From NCBI RefSeq assembly GCF_000499845.2, contig NC_023749.2, forward strand, positions 25,599,321 through 25,663,320: a stretch of DNA of 64,000 nucleotides, written 5' to 3'. Both the position numbers and the translations under genes were made by a program. The stretch is from Phaseolus vulgaris. Its lineage: Eukaryota > Streptophyta > Magnoliopsida > Fabales > Fabaceae. The notes under the pieces were generated by a model, which was not told where the DNA came from, did no database searches, and saw nothing but the letters and a program-made list of their open reading frames with translations. This document shows, one piece after another, positions 53,461 through 62,904 of this stretch (its first letter is position 1; each line of letters starts with the position of its first letter).

Positions 53461-55803
53461 CACTGGTCTCACCATGTTGTCCATCGCCAGATGATGGCAC
53501 AAGAAGTCGGGATCGATCCAGGGCATGTCCGAAGCGGACCAAGCAAACGCGTCCAGATGCCGCTCAATCACCTTGGCGATCTGGTCCTGGAGATCGACCT
53601 CCTGGGATCTTCCGAGCTTGAAGATTTTCCCTCCGATCTCCTTCTCGAGCCACTGCTCAACAGGTTTGGGCCTGGATTCTCTGGCGATCACCGCCCTGGC
53701 GATTCCCTGTTCCCTTGCTTCCTCAGGGCGATTCTGTGCCTCTTCCTCCTCCAGGCCAGCATTCCTCTCCCCCAGCTCAGCATCCACCATTTCCACGTCT
53801 CTTCCGGCGGCCTCCTCTGTTACCGGCGGTCTGGGCTTCACACCGGGAGGTGGGGTGGTCGTTACATAACTCACTGATCTTTTGTTTTTCAGGCTATTCT
53901 CATAGCACTTTTTCGCTTCTTTTTTATCAGACTTGATCGTGATCACCACCCCTTCCATGGACGGCAACTTCACCTTCATGTGCCGAGTCGACGGAATGGC
54001 ACCTATCCTGGTAAGAGTGGGCCTTCCCAACAGGATGTTATACGCTGAGGGGGCGTTTACGATGAGGTACTTGATTTTCTCCATCCTCGACCCAGCCTCA
54101 TCTGTAAACGTGGTTCTCAGCTCGATGTACCCCCTGACCTCCACCTGGTCGCCAGCGAACCCATATAAGCACCCTCCATAGGGCCTTAGCTGGTCAAGGG
54201 GTAATTCCAGCTGCGTGAAAGTCGGCCAGAACATCACGTCTGCCGAGCTTCCTTGGTCCACCAGAACTCTGTGGACCTTCCTTCCCGCCGTGATCAGCGA
54301 AATAACTATGGGATCGTTGTCATGAGGCACAACGTCCCGAAGATCCTGCTTTGTGAACGTGATGTCCACTTCCGGCGAGTGATCTTCAAACATGTCCACT
54401 GCCATCACCGATCGCGCATACTTTTTCCTCTGCGATGCAGTGCATCCACCACCTGAGAAACCCCCTGCAATGGTGTGGATCTCCCCGTGGATAGGCATCT
54501 CGTGTTGCTGGGCTTCTCCACCTGCTGGCTGGGAACTCGACGCTCCCCCCGTCCTTCTATCCAGCAGATAGTCATTTAGGAACCCGCTCTTAACCAGATC
54601 GTCGAGCTGGTATCCTAAAGACAAACACGAGTCCAGGTTGTGGCCAAAGCACTGGTGGAACTCGCACCAGGCGTCCGGCTTTGACCCCAGCACCTTGTCG
54701 CCCACCTTCTCAGGCGCCTTCAACCTAGCAGATATGTTAGGGATAGCGATCAGGTCCGCTAGTCCCATGACGAATTTGTGCTTAGGCGGGCGATTGTATT
54801 CCCGGCGTGCTGGTGGTTGGCGTGCTGGTTGTTGGCGCGCTTGGCTTCTTCCCTTATTTCTCCTATCGTAAGGATAGCGAGTCCTTTGGTCTTTTCTGGC
54901 CGCCGCCGCCGTTTCCAGCACCCTCTGCGGCTGGATCCTGGTCTGGGCGCGTGGCCTGGCGGGAGCCACGCTGCCTCTCTTCTCGACGACTTCACTCTCG
55001 TCGGCGATGTGGGCCACCGCAAGTCGCCTGACTTCAGCAAACGTCGCTAGATGAGCCCTAATCAAGGCCTCGCAGAATGGCCCTGGCTGCACGCCCTTCT
55101 TGAAGGCATAGACCAGCATTTCTTCATCCTTGGCCGGCGATCTGACCATCTGCGCTCCGAAGCGATTGAGGTAGTCTCTGAGGGACTCCCCATGGTACTG
55201 CCTTATATCAAACAGATCATAGGACACCCTGGGCGGTGCCTTATTCACAATGTACTGCTCGACAAAGATTTTCGAGAATTGTTGAAAATTGGTTATGTGG
55301 CCATTAGGCAGGCTCACAAACCACTCCATCGCCGTTCCCTGGAGCGTGCTCACGAACATCTTGCAGTAGACGGCGTCTGACCCTCCCGACAGCATCATCT
55401 GCGTGTGGAACGTGGTCAGATGAGCCTCCGGATCCTCCACGCCGGTAAAAACAGCTTTAACCGGAACCACGCTCGTGGGAATTGGCGTGTCGGTAATCGC
55501 CTGAACAAAAGGCATTGGGAACACACGAGGTGGCGTCGACGGTGCCACCTCTTCAGCGGAAGAACGTCCTTGCTGCTCCTGAAGAGCTCGACGCAGCTCC
55601 TCCGTTACCTTGCTGAGCTCCTCGTTCCTGGCGCGAGAGGCGACCAGGTCCTCATGTATCCTCGCCTGCTCTACGCGGGAGGCTTCCACAGTTGCCTGCA
55701 ACGAGCGCATCATCTCTGCCATCTGCGCCATGGTCATGGCGGCGTCGCCTTCAGCAGCGACAGGAGCCACGGGACTGGAACGATTGCTTCTCATCTTTCT
55801 CAT
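53461..55803 (-). pseudogene. gag and protease of E (ends at in-frame TGA)
   Basis: Start taken at ATG 55803, the first codon conserved with B (M-R-K-M-R-S-N-R-S); an in-frame ATG at 55845 is not shared. N-terminal coiled coil, gag core (about 55420-55090), basic linker with a small Q-P-P-A-R-Q duplication near 54830. CHHC knuckle near 54670, protease V-D-Q-G-S-S near 54260, LLGRPT near 54030, acidic linker. TGA at 53460-53458 where B has CGA. Confidence 0.92.
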
Positions 55804-56143
55804 TAACTTCAGCGAACCACAGGAATACAGCGAACAACACCTCAACCACGATCGAATCAGCGATCAATCGCAGAAAACTCAAAAAACTGCACAAGAACTC
55901 AAGAACACCGCAAACCTTCGCAGAAAACCACAAAAGAACTCGAACTTCCACCAAACAGATTGCGCGCAAGCAACAAAAGACCTCACTCCACCGATTGAAA
56001 ATCAAACAGACGGTGCAAAACGCAAACTCACCGAACGAAACTCAAAGAAACTGCGAACGACGGTTGCACCAGCACACAACCACGCCGAAAACCTCGAAAA
56101 CTTCCACGAACTCACGCTGTGGATGGGAGCAAGTTTTACACGG
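55804..56143 (-). other. Untranslated leader of E
   Basis: Homologous to B 21001-21399. A-rich on the + strand, no conserved ORF. Confidence 0.6.
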
Positions 56144-56159
56144 CCCCACGGTGGGCGCC
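56144..56159 (-). promoter_or_regulatory. Primer binding site of E (tRNA-Lys type)
   Basis: CCCCACGGTGGGCGCC on the + strand, three bases from the 5' LTR. Same sequence as in B and I. Confidence 0.78.
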
Positions 56160-56162
56160 TGA

Positions 56163-56953
56163 TGATCCTGCCTGTTGACCGGAACGCTGGAGAATGCCTC
56201 GTCAAAGGATCGACGTGCGCACCGCTTCTCACCTCCGTTCCTCTCCGGGATCTACTTCAAGAACCTGCAAAGAAACGACACGGCGCCGCTGCGGCCGATC
56301 GCACTCCGACGCTCAAGTTAGTGACGGTATCACCAAATACTAAGAACTAGAACCGTGCAAATCCTCTCACAATCAGCTCTATCACTCGCAAGCGTAAAGT
56401 GTATGAACTGAACGTGCGTACCTCAGAAAGTCTGTTAAGAACTCTTATATACCTGGTGGTTTTCTCTCTCCTGGCAGTTACAGACTTGGACACGTGGCTC
56501 GCATCCAACTGTACACGTGCCATCATCTGGAGGCTCCCTGACTTGGCGCCGCTTCTGCTCTCATTTTGGCTAAGTTACTTATGCATGGTACTGCCCAGTG
56601 CATAGCTAACTTAGGAGTGCGATCTCTACTGGAACTGGCGAGTTAGGGCCTTCATACACCTTCCCTGTGGTCTCGCCGGCCGCCTTCATAATCTGCTTCT
56701 CCCTCATCTTTAGCGATGTGCTTGTTCTGGCGATCTCCGACTGCTTGGTCGCCTGGGTCTGCATCTGGCGACTTCATCCTCAACCTGGCGATCGCCTATT
56801 CTGGTAAGCTGGAGATCGGAACACGCCAACTTAACAATCGGCGACTACACGTGCCTCCCGACTTCCTTCCTAACTGCCAACCTGGCGCCTTGTCAACACG
56901 CCTACACTGTAGCAGGGTGCCACGTCATCATACCCGACCACCAGGGCGGTACA
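56163..56953 (-). repeat. 5' LTR of element E (791 bp)
   Basis: TGATCCTGCC...GGTACA on the + strand, followed by AAATC. TATA box on the - strand at 56444-56451 should drive the genomic RNA. Confidence 0.95.
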
Positions 56954-57612
56954 AAATCAAAGAAAATAATAAAACTAAAAATAAAAATAAAAATAAAATA
57001 AATAACTATTAAAAAAAATGAAACAAAAATAAAACAGAAACTAATAGTAATAAATAATAAATAAATAAGAACTATGTAAACTCTAAATAAACAACTTAAG
57101 CTAAACGTAAAAATAAAATATGATCAAACAAAATCCAAATCAAAATAAAATAAAAATATAATCAAAACAAAAATAAAAAAAAAAAAAAAAATTACAGTAA
57201 AAAAACTACGTAAACAATATAAAAACAAAAAAATAAAGAATAAAATAAAATATAACAAAACAAAATACAAATAAAATAAAATAAATAAAGTAAACAAATA
57301 AAAAAAACTTAAAAGAAAAAATATTAACATAAAAATAACAGTTTTACAAAAAAAAAAAAAAAACAAACATATTCACATTAAAAAAAAACTTTGTACGTAT
57401 TCAAAACTAGAGAAAAAAACAAAATCTTTACAAAATAATAAAAAAATCTAGAAAACAAAAAAACAAAATTATTCACATCTAAAAAGAAAAACAAAATATT
57501 TACAAAAATATTCAAATTAAAAAAAATAAAAACTAAAAAAAAAATTATTCACATAAAAAAAAAATAGTTAGTATATTCACAATATTTAGGAAATTATACT
57601 CAACAAATCAAA
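56954..57612 (-). other. Non-coding interior of D (right part, leader side)
   Basis: Extremely A-rich on the + strand with AAATAAAATA-type words. No coding content. It continues the left part across insertion E. Confidence 0.75.
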
Positions 57613-57634
57613 CCTGTCCCCGGCAACGGCGCCA
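57613..57634 (-). promoter_or_regulatory. Primer binding site of D (tRNA-Asp type)
   Basis: On the - strand TGGCGCCGTTGCCGGGGA followed by CAGG, six bases after the LTR. It matches the tRNA-Asp site familiar from Athila-group elements. Confidence 0.85.
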
Positions 57635-57640
57635 AAAACT

Positions 57641-58739
57641 TGATGACTTTTTACGGCAAGTGCACCGCGTTTGTCAGAAGTAATAATTGTCCCTAAGGAC
57701 GGATATCGATCCCACAAAGAACAGTGAATCATCGAGTACAATATTCGCTAAATATAACAACAGAACAATAAAAAAGAGTGTGAAGTGATTATGTTGGCAC
57801 TGATCAATAAGAAAACAAATAAAGAATTAGTTGCTTCAATTGGAAAAATTGGGATTAAGTTTCATCTCTCTCAGTCTCTTGTATTTTGATTAGCATGTTA
57901 ATATTAAGTTCTTTAATTGAAATTGATGCCCGTATAAAAATCATTTATATCGATTCCTCGCATATAAAATCCTTAAGAATGTTCCCTAACTATCGATCCC
58001 TCGCATACTTATAAGAACAACTTAGAACGAAGCTCAGACGTTTAATAGCAATTAACATTTCAAGTCTATTCCTAGCACTCAAATATGTTAAGTATTGTTG
58101 TTTAGGTCCGAACCCTAAAAATACCTCCCGGTCAGATTTAAGATTCTCAATTTGTCACGGAGAATTAAAAGTAAAACAACAATACCAATAATCAATCAAG
58201 AACTGAATATTAATATATAAAATATCACCTCAATACATAAGAGTTTGAGCAGATTACTCCCAATCCCAAAGGATAGAATTAGCCACGCATACTTCTATCA
58301 CCTTCCATTCTCCCAATTGGGTTACAATTCACTCTATGGTGTTTTCCTCTCAATCTGGCACACTAAGGTTGAGCCTCTAGCCCTCTATTTATCCTAGTTT
58401 TTTAGGGTTAGGTTGTTTCCTATGTCGCGCTAATGGGCTAAATGATAAAACATAAAAAAGGCCCAATCTTTCTTTGCATCTTTTTCCATTCTGGGACCTT
58501 CTATCTTTATCTTTTTAGCTCAAATCATTCATCTTTAATCCAAATCTCCAATCTTCCTTAGAAATCTGCAATTAACACCAAATTTGAGAATAAAATACTC
58601 TTATTCAAATAAAGATCATAAAAAATGTAAAAAGGTATAAATTCATAAATTAGGGATTATTTTATATGTAAATTAGCAATAAATCCTCATAAGTGCCTAT
58701 ATTTTAATATGAAATATTACTGAAATTAGACACTTATCA
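57641..58739 (-). repeat. 5' LTR of element D (1099 bp)
   Basis: Ends ACTTATCA and is followed by GAGTT (58740-58744). Near-identical to the left LTR. Confidence 0.95.
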
Positions 58740-58861
58740 GAGTTCCTCGCTTCTTACTTGAGAAGCTGTCAGGTCCGCCTGCATGCGTTCTTGTTCTACT
58801 TTCGAGGCTGCCACTGCGTCTTGTAGCCCGTGCACCATGCCCATGAGCTGTTGTAGGGTCA
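58740..58861 (-). pseudogene. gag 5' part of F, start lost
   Basis: On the - strand it reads M-T-L-Q-Q-L-M-G-M-V-H-G-L-Q and E-Q-E-R-M-Q-A-D-L, the N-terminal coiled coil as in I (62005-62130). It joins the rest at 41570 across D. At 58861 it abuts the F LTR directly, so the true start codon, leader and primer site are deleted. Confidence 0.8.
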
Positions 58862-59212
58862 TCATTTATTCTGTGCATAGGGACCCACAGTGCCGCCACC
58901 CAACTTAGGGTTATCCCATCGTGTGGGCCCCCTCTCCGTGAAATGCTTACGTCATGCGGGTTGACTCTTCGGGCGATGCCTTACTCAGGCGATGTCTTAC
59001 TTAGGCGACGTCTTTTCTCGGCGACGTCTTACTTCTGCGCAATGCTTCTCTTGGGCGATGGGCGATGATCCATCTTGGTGGTGACACATCTCGGCGATAA
59101 CCGATTATTTATACTGAAGAACGTCGCTTTTACATACGGCGACTACGTTGACTTCTTGACTACCTACCTTTCTTTTGTCCACGTCATCACACCCGATGAC
59201 CTGGTCGGTACA
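58862..59212 (-). repeat. 5' LTR of F, truncated (351 bp)
   Basis: Matches 34619-34954 of the 3' LTR, with an added copy of a GGCGACGTCTT-type unit. About 630 bp of the LTR plus the leader are missing at 58861. Ends GGTACA before CTCTA. Confidence 0.88.
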
Positions 59213-59217
59213 CTCTA

Positions 59218-60484
59218 TATTCTCTTCTCTCCCTTCTCTCTCTATTTTCCCTCCCAATCTTCATCTATTTTAGAATCTGATCATACCACGCTGTAGATGA
59301 GGAGTTAAGGAACATTTCTATCCCATCAGATTTTCAAACAGAGTAAGTTCACTTTTACTCTAAATATCCTTTGTTCTCTATTTTTCCTTAGGATTTAGTC
59401 ATCAATCTTGGTGGGTCAGTTGAGAAGTTTAATCTTCTCAACTTATTCTACTATATACTGAATTTTTGTTCCGTTTGGATAATTTGCATTAGGCCCGAAA
59501 ATCTTGAAGCTTATCAATACAGTGGGAGATAAAATTATAGAAGTTGCTTGAAAAGCAAGCAATTAAGGTAAGGGAAGCTAAATTTAATTTATAATAGAAC
59601 CCTAGGGTAGAAGATCTAGATGAGGAAGGGACGTGGTCCCAATATTCAATTTCTCTTGCAGGGATGTTGTGTGTTTATATATTGGGTTGTTTGTTTATAT
59701 ATTATTTAAATTTGTAAAAATATTATATTTTGATGGTTTAATATTTAAGTGTAGTTTTTTTTTATGTTAATGATATTGTATGATGAAGTGGTGTGGAATT
59801 GAATTCATACATTTGGGATAATGTATGGACTGATGTTGTTGTGTATTAAGTATTGATGCTTATGTGGTAATAGAGATCTTCAAGCTTCACTGATGTTCTA
59901 AGTCACATAGACTAAGATATCAGGTGGTAAGAAGCTGATGGGGGAGTTGATGCACACCGTGACATATGTAATGCACGGCTTGGGTTGTATTGAACTTACC
60001 CTGATCCTTTCTGTTGGATTCGCTGGTAATCTTTGGATCAGGTGTTAGTCTCTGGTAGGACTTACTTAATACGGGTCTTCCGGAAGACATTGTTTGTTGA
60101 ATATTTTGGATGTGTAGATCCATGTGATTGTTTTATTGTTGAGATTTGAAGAAAATTGAATAATTTGAGAAATTGATCATGTAATTTGGTTTTCTCTTTG
60201 GATTTAAGTGTGTATATTATAAAATTCTATTTTCACTACCTTACCCTTGCTTTTCTTGTTGTGTTTGAACTGCGATGACTGTACTATGTACACGAGCAGA
60301 TGACCATAAGGTGCAGGAGAGTCTTAGAGGTTTCAGAGTTTTATTTTGAGCTATGGATATGTAAATATTTGTATTTCTATAAATCCTAATCATGTATTAC
60401 AAATGTTTTGAAAAACTCCAAGTTTGTATAGAAACGGGTAGAACTTTTATTGTAATAGTTATATGTAAATTATGGGGTGTTACG
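59218..60484 (+). repeat. 3' LTR of C, remainder
   Basis: Continues from 33987 after the F duplication CTCTA. Ends GGGGTGTTACG; the 5' LTR has TTACA, so the last base has changed. Together with 33913-33987 it forms a full LTR of about 1.34 kb. Confidence 0.88.
59568..59661 (+). other. Possible intron within the chromovirus LTR, 94 nt
   Basis: Donor AATTAAG|GTAAGG and acceptor TTTCTCTTGCAG|GG. J has the same pair 94 nt apart (63328-63421). Could be an untranslated leader intron. Confidence 0.35.
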
Positions 60485-60708
60485 TATACTATTATTATTA
60501 TTAATATAATTTATATTATTATTAATAATATAATTTATATTATTATTATTATTAACATAATTTATATTATTATTATTAATATAATTTATATTATTATTAT
60601 TAATTTAATTTATATTAGTATTATTAATATAATTTATATTATTATTACTAATAATATAATTTATATTATTATTATTATTATTATTAATATAATTTATATT
60701 ATTATTAC
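60485..60708. repeat. AT-rich minisatellite, left arm
   Basis: Variants of TTATTATTATTAATATAATTTATA. It is the same array as 62549-62904, split by element I. Confidence 0.9.
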
Positions 60709-60729
60709 TGTACCGTCCCGTATCCGAGC

Positions 60730-60776
60730 GTTGACAAAGTCAAGGTCAAAGTCAACGTCGGGGGTCAAAGTCAACA
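60730..60776 (+). promoter_or_regulatory. Cluster of W-box cores in the I LTR
   Basis: One TTGAC and five GTCAA cores within about 47 bp, near the LTR start. Counterpart of 14206-14243 in G. WRKY binding is an inference. Confidence 0.5.
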
Positions 60777-60778
60777 TA

Positions 60779-60905
60779 AGGCGTCGCCTAGGTGAAGAGA
60801 CGCCAAGTGCCAGCGTCGCCAAGAGGAAGCGTCGCCAAGGTAAGGTGTCGCCTAGGTGAAGGCATCGCCCAGTTAAGGCGTCGCCCAACTAGGGCGTCGC
60901 CAAGG
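60779..60905 (+). repeat. GGCGTCGCC minisatellite in the I LTR
   Basis: About eight imperfect units of AAGGCGTCGCC(T/C)A. Reverse complement family of 14020-14149 in G. Confidence 0.8.
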
Positions 60906-61432
60906 TCAAATTTCACAAAGGCAAGGCAATCACAGTGTGGCTCCCCGATACCCATGGGTAGGAAAGACAATGGAGGGAGCGACGCCGTGGGAAGGCCTCA
61001 AATCCCGATAATCCGGGGTAGTAATAAAGAGAAGAGAAAGGTGGCTTCAAGGCCATAGTAATAGCGCCAGTGTAAAGCAACCTGACTCGTGAAGTGCCCC
61101 TGCCGCCCCAGAGACGCCCTTGGGATAGATACGACTCATGAGGAGGGTCACGCCCAGGGTAGCTAGGTGCGGGGTACGAGAGGAAGGTAGATACGCTCTC
61201 GTAGTGAGTGACTAGATGTTGGGGGCATGAGTTAGCACCTAAAGAGTCACCCCTAGCGCAGACGCACTCCCAAGTAGGAGGACTCACACGAGGAGATACC
61301 CTCAGATGGGGTCACGGCGTTGTGGGGCCCTCCACGTGTACAACAGCCTGGTCAGATTAGAAACGCCATTTTGTCAGGTACAAGGTAATTAAGGTTATTT
61401 AATACAGTTTTCGTTTCGAGCGTTTAAGGTAC

Positions 61433-61440
61433 TATAAATG
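61433..61440 (+). promoter_or_regulatory. LTR TATA box (I)
   Basis: TATAAATG in the second half of the LTR. Confidence 0.6.
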
Positions 61441-61893
61441 CTCCCAAGCGGTTTAAACGTCTTAAATGTGCTACGTTTTATAATTAAATGCGCTTTAAGG
61501 CGCTTTGAATGCGGGAGTAGCTTAAATAGCGCTTTGAATGTTGGAAACGGGGTTCGAACTTTTGGAAAATTTTCCAGAAACACTCTAGTTGCTTGCTCGA
61601 GCCTTGAGGTTACGCACAAGGGACTAGGGAAAGGTTTTTGCCAGAACGAGAAAATATACACTAGACACAGTTCCTTTTACCACCTTCAGAGTGCCATACA
61701 CGGTGCTCCGATACGGAGGTGCAGAGTTTTTGGTGTTTCTTGCTGGCTGACTTGAACGTCGGAGTGCAAACGGCCGCTAGGGCGCCCTTTTGTCCTTCTT
61801 TGCAGGAATCCACAGGTAACTAGTGGGAAGGAGTCCTTAGCAGACGGGTGAGGTCGCGCACAAAGACGTCCCAGGTCAACCGGACGGAACATT

Positions 61894-61912
61894 TGGCGCC
61901 CACCGTGGGGCC
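61894..61912 (+). promoter_or_regulatory. Primer binding site of I (tRNA-Lys type)
   Basis: TGGCGCCCACCGTGGGGCC, two bases after the LTR. The best-preserved example in the window. Confidence 0.85.
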
Positions 61913-61958
61913 GATATAAAACATCAGTCCCATCACAAGTTTGAGGAAACAGTGAAGA

Positions 61959-62287
61959 ATGGCAACCACTAGACAAGGTACCGCACGCGCTGCGAGTGGA
62001 GAAATGTCCATGCAGCAGGTCCTGGAGATAATGCGGGGGCTGCAGGATGATATGGCGGAGTCGAAGATAGAACAAGAACGCATGCAAGCGGATCTCGAAG
62101 CCTCGCATGTGAGGAACGAAGAGCTCCACCGTATAAATGAGGAGTTGCGCCGGGGTTTGAGGAACAATCAGGGGCAGCGCGAACATGATGAGATGGAGCA
62201 CCTCACCCCGCCAAGGGAGTTTTCCACTCCCTTCTCGCAGGAGATTCTGGATGCGGCAATCCCCAACACGTTCGCGGGGCCCAAAGC
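61959..62287 (+). pseudogene. gag N-terminus of I, truncated
   Basis: ATG 61959 starts M-A-T-T-R-Q-G-T-A. It has the coiled coil (M-Q-Q-V-L-E-I-M, E-Q-E-R-M-Q-A-D-L) and P-P-R-E-F, ending at G-P-K-A. The reading frame then runs into LTR sequence to 62408 and makes nothing gag-like. The gag core is missing. Confidence 0.88.
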
Positions 62288-62543
62288 AATTTGCCAGAAT
62301 GAGAAAATATACACTAGACACAGTTCCTTTTACCACCTTCAGAGTGCCATACACGGTGCTCCGATACGGAGGTGCAGAGTTTTTGGTGTTTCTTGCTGGC
62401 TGACTTGAGCGTCGAAGTGCAAACGGCCGCTAGGGCGCACTTTTGTCCTTCTTTGCAGGAATCCACAGGTAACTAGTGGGAAGGAGTCCATAGCAGACGG
62501 GTGAAGTCGCGCACAAAGACGTCCAAGTCAACCGGACGGAACA
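62288..62543 (+). repeat. 3' LTR of I, last 256 bp
   Basis: Matches 61633-61891 with a few differences. The joint shares TTGCCAGAA-like sequence with the gag side. Confidence 0.88.
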
Positions 62544-62548
62544 ATTAC

Positions 62549-62904
62549 TAATAATATAATTTATATTATTATTATTAATATAATTTATATTATTATTACT
62601 AATAATATAATTTATATTATTATTTTTATTAATATAATTTATATTATTATTATTAATATAATTTATATTTTTATTATTATTAATATAATTTATATTTTTA
62701 TTATTATTAATATAATTTATATTTTTATTATTATTAATATAATTTATATTTTTATTATTATTAATATAATTTATATTATTATTATTATTAATATAATTAT
62801 TGTTAATAATAATAAGTATAGTTTATATTATTATTAATATAATTTACATTATTATTATTAATATAATTATTGTTAATAATAATAAGTATAAATTATATTA
62901 TTAT
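62549..62904. repeat. AT-rich minisatellite, right arm
   Basis: Continues the array at 60485-60708, with TTTTTATTATTATTAATATA units. Ends at the chromovirus LTR J. Confidence 0.9.

Larger units (their letters stand above)
44788..56953 (-). mobile_element. Element E: Tat-lineage Ty3/gypsy, complete LTR to LTR
   Basis: LTRs of 791 bp at both ends, target duplication AAATC at 44783-44787 and 56954-56958. Full plan on the - strand: LTR, tRNA-Lys-type primer site, gag-pol in one register (55803 to 50350), conserved 3' motif, tandem repeats, antisense gene (+ strand), polypurine tract, LTR. Only two stops interrupt gag-pol. It is the innermost and the least damaged element here. Confidence 0.96.
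41571..58739 (-). mobile_element. Element D: non-autonomous LTR element (tRNA-Asp primer site), host of E
   Basis: LTRs at 41571-42668 and 57641-58739, target duplication GAGTT at 41566-41570 and 58740-58744. On the - strand the 5' LTR is the right one: a primer site follows it at 57634-57613, and a purine tract (42681-42669) precedes the left LTR. Without E it is about 5.0 kb with about 2.8 kb of AT-rich interior that codes for nothing. The primer site is of the kind used by Athila-group elements. Proteins must come from elsewhere. Confidence 0.93.
33988..59212 (-). mobile_element. Element F: Tat-lineage deletion-bearing chimera, host of D and E
   Basis: CTCTA at 33983-33987 and 59213-59217 flank it exactly. 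On the - strand: truncated 5' LTR (59212-58862), gag start, insertion D, rest of gag and part of protease, a large deletion of pol, a second-type antisense gene (37419-39711), an F-type antisense gene (35395-36348), polypurine tract, 3' LTR. Without D it is about 8.05 kb. LTR and gag resemble I and G, while the 37419-39711 gene is closer to A/B/E. Confidence 0.9.
16111..60484 (+). mobile_element. Element C: Tekay-like chromovirus (Ty3/gypsy), host of B and F
   Basis: Pieces in order: truncated 5' LTR (16111-17016), initiator-Met primer site, gag, protease, RT, part of RNase H, insertion B, rest of RNase H, integrase, chromodomain-like end, first 75 bp of the 3' LTR, insertion F, rest of the 3' LTR to about 60484. 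Each insertion is bounded by a 5-bp duplication and the C reading frame resumes across B. The coding region has many stops and at least two frameshifts, so C is the oldest element here. The 5' target duplication is lost with the left LTR end. Confidence 0.9.
60709..61891 (+). repeat. 5' LTR of element I (1183 bp)
   Basis: TGTACCGTCC...CGGACGGAACA. Same family as F and G. TATA box TATAAATG at 61433-61440. Confidence 0.92.
60709..62543 (+). mobile_element. Element I: Tat-lineage deletion derivative
   Basis: Full 5' LTR, tRNA-Lys primer site, the first about 110 gag codons, then a jump into the last 256 bp of the 3' LTR. ATTAC at 60704-60708 and 62544-62548 flanks it. So one insertion lost almost its whole interior. 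Confidence 0.92.

Noticed and set aside
57124..57366. Phe-rich ORFs in D (also 44452-44703)
   Set aside because: Translations of A/T-rich low-complexity DNA; membrane-like look is a composition artefact.
60392..60859. Ile/Asn/Tyr-rich ORF across the AT minisatellite
   Set aside because: Translation of a simple repeat, with no domain and no homologue among the features here.
61894..61912. A tRNA gene at the primer sites
   Set aside because: Only the complement of the tRNA 3' end is present, directly after an LTR; no cloverleaf can be formed.
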